This document shows, in pieces, positions 8,271 to 12,599 of a stretch of DNA of 12,599 nt. The notes under the pieces were generated by a model. That model had not been told where the DNA came from, searched no databases, and was given only the letters and a program-made list of their open reading frames with translations. The DNA is taken from contig JBEDND010000111.1 of assembly GCA_041170785.1 (NCBI GenBank), positions 1 through 12,599 of the forward strand, given 5' to 3'. The stretch is from REEB481 sp041170785. Lineage in GTDB: Bacteria > Bacteroidota > Bacteroidia > NS11-12g > UBA955. Positions within the stretch are counted from its first letter, which is position 1. Every line of letters begins with the position of its first letter. A program made the position numbers and the translations under genes.

Positions 8271-9773
8271 TCAGTGTTGAAAATGATTGGGTCTAAATCC
8301 CTTGATGCGGTTGAAGAACATTCTATTCATCAGTCGTGTGCTGAGGCTGCTGGGATCGGCGTCCATCAGGGTTTTACGCAGGGTGTAGCCGCGGGTGGGT
8401 TGCAGCAGGTCAACACCTTTAAAGGTGCCGCCTGAGAAAAGTTCCGGCTGGAAGTAACGGAATGGCTTTCCAAAGGAATTGAAGAAATATCCGTACATCA
8501 GCGCCCCGTGTTTGCCTTTTGGCGCAAGGTTTGGCTGTAGCAGCAGCGACATCACCTCTTCGTGGCTGGTGGGAATATAGTTGCTGCCTAACTGGTCATA
8601 CAAACTGGGACCGGCCAGAATAGACGGCTTATCCCAAAAGGTTGCTTCAATGCCCACTGTAGAATTGAAGGTAAGTACCACCGAAGCATTGTCGAGCAGC
8701 GCATAAGTGGAAATGGATGATTCAGGGGCAATAAAAACCAGGCGCTCTTGCTTCATAGATTCCAGCTCCTTTTTCTCTGCTTCAGAAGCACCTTTCAAGT
8801 TGGGATGACAGCGCAGGTACACACGCACATGAGGATGCTGTTCCAGTTCCCTGCAAATTTTACGGATGGCGTTGTACTGACTCATGTAGAGTTTGTTCTT
8901 CCAGTCGTCGGTACAGCTGATAAATTCATCTTCACTGGAATTAAAGATTACAATATTGTGCTTCTCCGGATCCCATTCTTCCGGCATATTGCCTTCTTTC
9001 TGGTCTTTCACAAAAGAAATCCACCCCTGCTCCTGTCCTTTGCGGCGTTCTGTATAAAAACGCGTTCCAATTTCTGAGCGGTGCGGTTCATTGGCCTGTT
9101 CCCAAGCTTCCCTGATCAGCTCCTGGATGAATAAATGATCCTGAGGAAGCCTGTTTTTGAACACTTCATAATGTTGCGAATTGTAGCCACGTTCGTGGAT
9201 ATGGCAAGGAATACCTGCTTCCGTGCAGGCGCTGAGCATGGCCCTGGGATTGGGCAGCCTGCCGTTGAAGATGTACACCAGGTCTGGCTGTTCTCGTTCC
9301 AGGAATTTTTTACAGGCCGCGTAGGAAAGCGCGGCATGTGCCAGAAGATTGCGCAGTGTGGTGTTGTTGCTGCTCACGTCCAGCGTGGAATCACGCAGAA
9401 TCGAAACCAGCGTTGAGCCTACGGCATAACCAATAGGATATTGTCCAATATGGTATTCCTGCAGGTGATCCAATGAATCAAAGCTGTGGCGCACGGCTTC
9501 GGCGGCCTTGCGGTCTGCATCATCCACATAATCAAGCACTTCCTGAACACGCACCTTACCGTCCAGCAGTGAAATTCCCTTTTTTCTTCTGCTGGTACAC
9601 AACATACATTTCAGCATTTTATGATCCAGATTGGAATCACAGATGCCAAAGCTGGCATTGCAAACGAGCTGAACCACTTCGTGGCCCTCGTTCAGGTGAT
9701 TTTGCATGATCTCCAGCTCCGTTTCATAATGCTGGGGCCAGATGATGTGGGTACTAAAAACGACTACTTTCAT
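8271..9773 (-). CDS. Putative capsule-synthesis-like glycosyltransferase with N-terminal four-Cys motif
   Basis: This 500-residue protein has no firm family that I can name. The N-terminus (KVVVFSTHIIWPQHYETEL) looks like the first strand and helix of a GT-B fold. Cysteines at 38, 45, 56 and 59 are spaced C-x6-C-x10-C-x2-C, suggesting a zinc or other metal site; I recall a similar Cys pattern in uncharacterised proteins of glycan loci. The C-terminal half has RCHPN (321-325), then FNSTVGIEATFWDKPSILAG (369-388) and a downstream SLYDQLG. That His-Pro plus Ser-x-x-Gly-x-Glu-Ala arrangement resembles capsule synthesis (KpsC/KpsS-like) and other retaining GT-B transferases that bind CMP- or UDP-sugars. 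The start ATG overlaps the GNAT stop as ATGA. I infer a cytoplasmic transferase, perhaps for an unusual acidic sugar; the specific activity is unknown. Confidence 0.8.
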   Translation of the reverse strand: MKVVVFSTHIIWPQHYETELEIMQNHLNEGHEVVQLVCNASFGICDSNLDHKMLKCMLCTSRRKKGISLLDGKVRVQEVLDYVDDADRKAAEAVRHSFDSLDHLQEYHIGQYPIGYAVGSTLVSILRDSTLDVSSNNTTLRNLLAHAALSYAACKKFLEREQPDLVYIFNGRLPNPRAMLSACTEAGIPCHIHERGYNSQHYEVFKNRLPQDHLFIQELIREAWEQANEPHRSEIGTRFYTERRKGQEQGWISFVKDQKEGNMPEEWDPEKHNIVIFNSSEDEFISCTDDWKNKLYMSQYNAIRKICRELEQHPHVRVYLRCHPNLKGASEAEKKELESMKQERLVFIAPESSISTYALLDNASVVLTFNSTVGIEATFWDKPSILAGPSLYDQLGSNYIPTSHEEVMSLLLQPNLAPKGKHGALMYGYFFNSFGKPFRYFQPELFSGGTFKGVDLLQPTRGYTLRKTLMDADPSSLSTRLMNRMFFNRIKGFRPNHFQH

Positions 9774-10255
9774 TCAGGTTGATACAGATATAATGCACTT
9801 GGAATGCCGGCTACCTCTGCGGCATGATCAAATTGAAAACCTGCGGCGGTAAAGGCACGCTGCGAGGCGGTGTTTTGATCCATAATCCATGCGCGAACAA
9901 TTATGGTTTTGGGGTTATGCTGATAGAAAAAACCAAGGGCTGCGCGCAACATGGGTGTTGCATAACCTTTTCCACGGTGTTCGGGCGACAGGTTGATGCC
10001 AATCACCGGACCTTCAGGTTTCAGGTCAATGCGCACCTGGCCTATCAGTTCGTCAGGATGTTCTGCGGTGCTGAACATCAGGTAAGGCGCTTCCGTTTGC
10101 CCGATTCTTTGTTCAAACCAGCGGGTATGGTCTTCCAAAGAAACAGTGTTGCTGCTGTAAGAATTGGAACGGGTACGCGGATCAAGGAACCATCCGTACA
10201 CCAAAGCACAATCCTGCGATAGGGCTCTTCGAAAATGAAGTTCTTGCATCGTCAT
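9770..10255 (-). CDS. GNAT-family N-acetyltransferase, probably sugar-modifying
   Basis: The 161-residue protein is a single GNAT domain, close to the family's usual size. DPRTRSNSYSS (27-37) and SLEDHTRWFEQR near residues 40-51 resemble the N-terminal part of acetyltransferases found beside, or fused to, PseG-type enzymes in pseudaminic and legionaminic acid loci. The acetyl-CoA loop reads LSPEHRGKGYATPML, matching Q/R-x-x-G-x-G/A, and the C-terminus has DQNTASQRAFTAAGF, the usual strand-6 region. It should acetylate a free amine on a nucleotide sugar, or less likely a protein N-terminus as RimJ/RimL do. The ATG at 10255 overlaps the HisF stop as ATGA and its own stop overlaps the next ATG, tying it to the amidination cassette. 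A second in-frame ATG is at 10249. Substrate is inference. Confidence 0.88.
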   Translation of the reverse strand: MTMQELHFRRALSQDCALVYGWFLDPRTRSNSYSSNTVSLEDHTRWFEQRIGQTEAPYLMFSTAEHPDELIGQVRIDLKPEGPVIGINLSPEHRGKGYATPMLRAALGFFYQHNPKTIIVRAWIMDQNTASQRAFTAAGFQFDHAAEVAGIPSALYLYQPE

Positions 10256-11016
10256 TTACCCGCGGCCATAAAGCGGGCCGGAAATCCATGGTCACCCAGC
10301 TTCTTCTTGATGTCGTATGAAGTAAACTGGGTAAAATAGAATATGGCAGAAGCGCCGGCGGCTTTGATATTGGTTTTTTGAAAAAGTTCGAGGAAGTGTT
10401 CCGGACTGCCGCCACCGCCAACAGCAACTACCGGCGTATTCACGGTGTTGAGCACCTGCTCCACCAGTTCCGTATCGAAGCCTTGCATCATGCCATCCCG
10501 ATCTACCGAAGTAAGGATGATTTCACCGGCTCCTTCCTGCTCCACCATTTTCACAAATTCGAGGACATCGAGGCCTGTAGGCGTTTTGCTGTGCAGTTCC
10601 CAGCGGCCATCGCCGGTGCGGCGGGCATCAACAGCCACACTAATGCACTGCGCCCCAAACAAGCGGGCCGCTTCGCCAATGAAGCTGCGGTTGTTGATGG
10701 CCATGCTTTTGATGAGTACTTTATCAGCGCCAATTTTCAACAGGTCATTGATGTCTTCTGTGGAACGGATGCCGCCTCCGATGGTCACGGGCATGAAACA
10801 CTCGTCAATTACTTCCTTTACAAAAGTCAGGTTGATTTTTCTGCCGCTGTAGGTAGCAGTTATATCTGTAAATACCAGTTCATCTACATTGCGGCTGTTG
10901 AACACACGGGCGGCCTGAATAGGATTGCCCACCATTCTGGGATTTCCGAACTGCTTGGTTTTCACCAGGGCAAAGCCGTTGAAGGTCAAAACCGGGATGA
11001 TGCGAACTTTAAGCAT
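10252..11016 (-). CDS. hisF: HisF2/WbuZ-type partner of sugar amidotransferase (HisF-like barrel)
   Basis: This 254-residue beta/alpha barrel aligns along its whole length with HisF, the synthase half of imidazole glycerol phosphate synthase. Numbering matches Thermotoga HisF at the N-terminus (MLKVRIIPVLT), where the general acid/base Asp11 of the histidine enzyme is Thr11 here. Asp130 (SVAVDARR) remains, as do the ammonia-gate positions Arg5, Glu46, Lys99 and a Glu at 165. Phosphate-binding glycine loops GGGIRS (80-85) and VGGGGSPEH (199-207) are present. The pattern fits the AglZ/HisF2/WbuZ proteins that carry ammonia from a HisH glutaminase to an N-acetyl sugar amidotransferase, not histidine synthesis; both partners lie immediately upstream. 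It overlaps hisH by 8 nt (ATGCTTAA) and the GNAT gene by ATGA. The specialised role is inference from residues and context. Confidence 0.93.
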   Translation of the reverse strand: MLKVRIIPVLTFNGFALVKTKQFGNPRMVGNPIQAARVFNSRNVDELVFTDITATYSGRKINLTFVKEVIDECFMPVTIGGGIRSTEDINDLLKIGADKVLIKSMAINNRSFIGEAARLFGAQCISVAVDARRTGDGRWELHSKTPTGLDVLEFVKMVEQEGAGEIILTSVDRDGMMQGFDTELVEQVLNTVNTPVVAVGGGGSPEHFLELFQKTNIKAAGASAIFYFTQFTSYDIKKKLGDHGFPARFMAAGK

Positions 11017-11614
11017 TTTGGGCGAAGAAATGTTCCAGCACCATCAGGCCGGAGCGTTGACTTTTTTCGGGATGAAACTGGCAACCAAACACTGGGCCGC
11101 GCTGCACTGCAGCCACTACAGGCCCTCCGTAATCTGTGGTAGCGGCTATGTCTGCTTCATGTTGTGGCACGAAATGGTAACTGTGTACGAAATAAAAATC
11201 CAGGTCTTCAAGTTCCCCGAAATATGTGGGGTTTTTGATGTCGAGGTTGTTCCAGCCCATATGCGGGATGGGCATGTCGCATTCCAGGGCGCGTACCTCA
11301 CCGGGAATCAGTCCCAGGCCGCTGCAGCGTTCGGGTTCAAAACCTGTATCGGCCAGCAATTGCATGCCCAGACAAATGCCCAGCAGTTTGGCATCGCCAC
11401 TGCCTATACGCATCTTAATGGCCTCTGCCAAACCGCTGCTGTTCAGGTTTTCCATGGCAGCCTGAAACGAACCCACGCCGGGAAGAACCAGCGTGTGTGC
11501 AGCCATCACCTCTTCCGGATGGGCAGAAACGCTGTGCGCCACGCCTATTTTGCGCAAGGCCTTCGAAACCGAAGCCAGATTGCCCATCCCGTAATTGATG
11601 ATGACGCAGCTCAT
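11009..11614 (-). CDS. hisH: HisH-type glutamine amidotransferase (HisH2/WbuY-type)
   Basis: This 201-residue class I glutaminase has a complete triad: Cys81 in GICLGMQ, His181 and Glu183 in CQFHPEKS. The oxyanion-strand motif LPGVGSF (44-50) and the YFVHSYHF segment (141-148) are both those of HisH. Its length is normal for the family. It hydrolyses glutamine and passes ammonia through the HisF-like barrel encoded next. In histidine synthesis the product would be imidazole glycerol phosphate, but here the upstream neighbour is an N-acetyl sugar amidotransferase, so ammonia most likely serves amidine formation on a sugar. The start ATG at 11614 overlaps the amidotransferase stop as ATGA; a GAGG sits about 5 bases before the ATG, one of few SD-like sites here. 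No other histidine gene is in view. Confidence 0.93.
   Translation of the reverse strand: MSCVIINYGMGNLASVSKALRKIGVAHSVSAHPEEVMAAHTLVLPGVGSFQAAMENLNSSGLAEAIKMRIGSGDAKLLGICLGMQLLADTGFEPERCSGLGLIPGEVRALECDMPIPHMGWNNLDIKNPTYFGELEDLDFYFVHSYHFVPQHEADIAATTDYGGPVVAAVQRGPVFGCQFHPEKSQRSGLMVLEHFFAQNA
11611..11614 (-). promoter_or_regulatory. ATGA start/stop overlap, amidotransferase to hisH
   Basis: The TGA stop of the amidotransferase and the ATG of hisH share bases as ATGA. Such overlaps usually allow terminating ribosomes to reinitiate on the next gene, which would help keep the three subunits in balance. Identical ATGA junctions occur at 10252-10255, 9770-9773 and 5603-5606. Confidence 0.85.
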
Positions 11615-12599
11615 CGAACCTCGTAGTTGCGGATCAGGTTGCCCGCTTCATCTTTCAGGAATGCACCCTGTTCATCCCTCTGAAACAACAGCGGATTGGT
11701 AAAGGAATCGATGATGGCATCAATCTCTTCCTTGCTCATACCCGAATATTTGATGAATTCATTGATGCTGAGGTGCGGGTATTTCCCGTCGTATTGCTTC
11801 ACCAGATTCAGCCCTTCTTCACGGGTAAGCCTGTTGTTGCGGATGTCGATGCAGGCGTGGTCTGTGGCGCGGCCAAAACCGTATTTCACAAACTTGAGGT
11901 AGTCATGCAGGCCGTGCATCTTTTCATCCAGGTTTTCATAGTTGGTATAAGTTCCTTCCACAGGACCGTCTTCTTTTACGGAGAAGCCATGCTGTTTCAC
12001 TATTTCGAGCTGCTTTCGGGCATCCCAGAAGAAATAATGACCCAGGAACACACTCACGATTCCTACTTTTTTCAATTCTTCTTCTGAAGGATAGAAATAG
12101 GGTGTCAGCTCACGTTCGGTAAGTCCGTCCACGCCTACCATATCCTGGATGCGGTTGCCCAGCAAGCCACCAAACTCTTCCAGCCAGGCCCTGTCAAGCA
12201 CATTGTTCTTGATGCTTTCCAGCGGACCGCCGTATTCCTTCTGCGGATTTTCGCCCCATACAATCAACGGGATGCCAAATTTCACGGCAACCATCACCGG
12301 GATGGTGAAGATGCCGAGGTGGTTGGGCCACATTTCATCTCCCACCCTTTTGAATCCTTCCACCACCATTTTTTTGTAGGCAGGATGGTTTTTTTTGAAA
12401 TAAACCACGTCCATGCCCATTTCAGAAAGATTGTCCAGGTTGCGCTGCCCCAGTTCCGTGATGTTGGTGGTTTCAAAACATACACACAAGGGGTTCATGC
12501 CGCATTCGTTTTTCAAAAACCAGGCCTGATAGGTGCTGTCTTTGCCACCGCTCACAGGTACCAGGCAATCCCAGCCGGGCTGCCCTTCCGGTTTCCGGT
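11611..12599 (-). CDS. N-acetyl sugar amidotransferase, WbpG/PseA/WbuX-type (5' end outside window)
   Basis: The frame is open to the right edge, giving 328 visible residues; family members are near 370-380, so roughly 50 N-terminal residues, usually including a cysteine motif, lie outside. A GTG within the visible frame (12555) is an internal valine codon, not the start, because WDCLVPV precedes the PP-loop. The PP-loop SGGKDS (visible residues 16-21) is the ATP-pyrophosphatase signature of this N-type family. WGENPQKEYGG in the middle and DHACIDIRNNRLTREEG towards the C-terminus are its other recognisable blocks. It should activate the acetamido carbonyl of a nucleotide-linked amino sugar with ATP and use HisH/HisF-derived ammonia to form an acetamidino group. 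The final TGA overlaps the hisH ATG. Relatives include Pseudomonas WbpG (O-antigen) and Campylobacter PseA (flagellin glycan). The sugar target here is unknown. Confidence 0.92.
   Translation of the reverse strand, partial: RKPEGQPGWDCLVPVSGGKDSTYQAWFLKNECGMNPLCVCFETTNITELGQRNLDNLSEMGMDVVYFKKNHPAYKKMVVEGFKRVGDEMWPNHLGIFTIPVMVAVKFGIPLIVWGENPQKEYGGPLESIKNNVLDRAWLEEFGGLLGNRIQDMVGVDGLTERELTPYFYPSEEELKKVGIVSVFLGHYFFWDARKQLEIVKQHGFSVKEDGPVEGTYTNYENLDEKMHGLHDYLKFVKYGFGRATDHACIDIRNNRLTREEGLNLVKQYDGKYPHLSINEFIKYSGMSKEEIDAIIDSFTNPLLFQRDEQGAFLKDEAGNLIRNYEVR

Noticed and set aside
10252..11614. A histidine biosynthesis operon
   Set aside because: Only hisH- and hisF-like genes are present, the HisF lacks Asp11, and the neighbours are sugar-modifying enzymes.
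10378..11626. Long plus-strand open frames opposite hisF and hisH (254 and 233 residues)
   Set aside because: They lie antisense to genes with clear family motifs, show no recognisable domain, and overlap each other; they are codon-usage shadows.
12369..12396. Runs of 7 and 8 T (A on the coding strand) in the amidotransferase gene as phase-variable tracts
   Set aside because: They encode ordinary Lys-Lys pairs in a conserved enzyme and are short; similar 6-7 base runs occur elsewhere in the window.
1..12599. CRISPR array, tRNA, rRNA, insertion sequence, integrase or defence system
   Set aside because: I read both strands and saw no spaced repeats, transposase motifs, tRNA-like folds or nuclease/helicase domains; coding sequence fills the window.

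Overview
The window is a solid block of genes, all transcribed leftward on the minus strand, from a surface-polysaccharide (O-antigen, capsule, exopolysaccharide or protein-glycan) locus. Both ends cut through genes. A Bacteroidota-type host is the best guess. Base composition is near 50% GC, Shine-Dalgarno-like sequences are absent before most starts (for example ahead of 4591, 5606, 6406, 8267, 9773 and 11016), and the protein families are typical of that phylum. This is inference; no rRNA or other marker gene is present.

In transcription order (right to left), the first module is an amidination cassette: an N-acetyl sugar amidotransferase (11611-12599, 5' end cut off), a HisH-type glutaminase (11009-11614) and a HisF-type partner (10252-11016). 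The HisF has lost the catalytic Asp11 of histidine biosynthesis but keeps Asp130 and the ammonia-gate residues. Such trios (WbpG/HisH2/HisF2, or WbuX/Y/Z) convert an N-acetyl group on a nucleotide sugar to an acetamidino group. A GNAT acetyltransferase (9770-10255) follows in translational overlap and may acylate the same amino sugar.

The second module is assembly and decoration. It holds a poorly characterised 500-residue protein with an N-terminal four-cysteine motif and a capsule-synthesis-like C-terminal half (8271-9773), a GT2-FkbM methyltransferase fusion (6393-8267), a WaaE-like GT2 (5603-6406), another GT2 (4596-5606), an asparagine-synthase-like amidotransferase (2672-4591), a strikingly AT-rich GT4 (1446-2660), a DPM1-like GT2 (695-1432) and the N-terminal part of another GT4-like transferase (1-668).

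All ten gene junctions are within about 26 bp, and seven are overlaps or gaps of 4 bp or less or overlaps up to 14 nt; four have the ATGA form. The block is therefore probably one operon segment with coupled translation. There is no stretch above 300 bp without a gene, and I see no promoter, terminator, RNA gene, CRISPR array, insertion sequence or long repeat. Working together, the genes would make an unusual amidinated sugar, assemble an oligosaccharide with up to seven transferases, and decorate it by O-methylation and possibly uronamide formation. Flippase, polymerase, ABC exporter and nucleotide-sugar synthesis genes are not in view.
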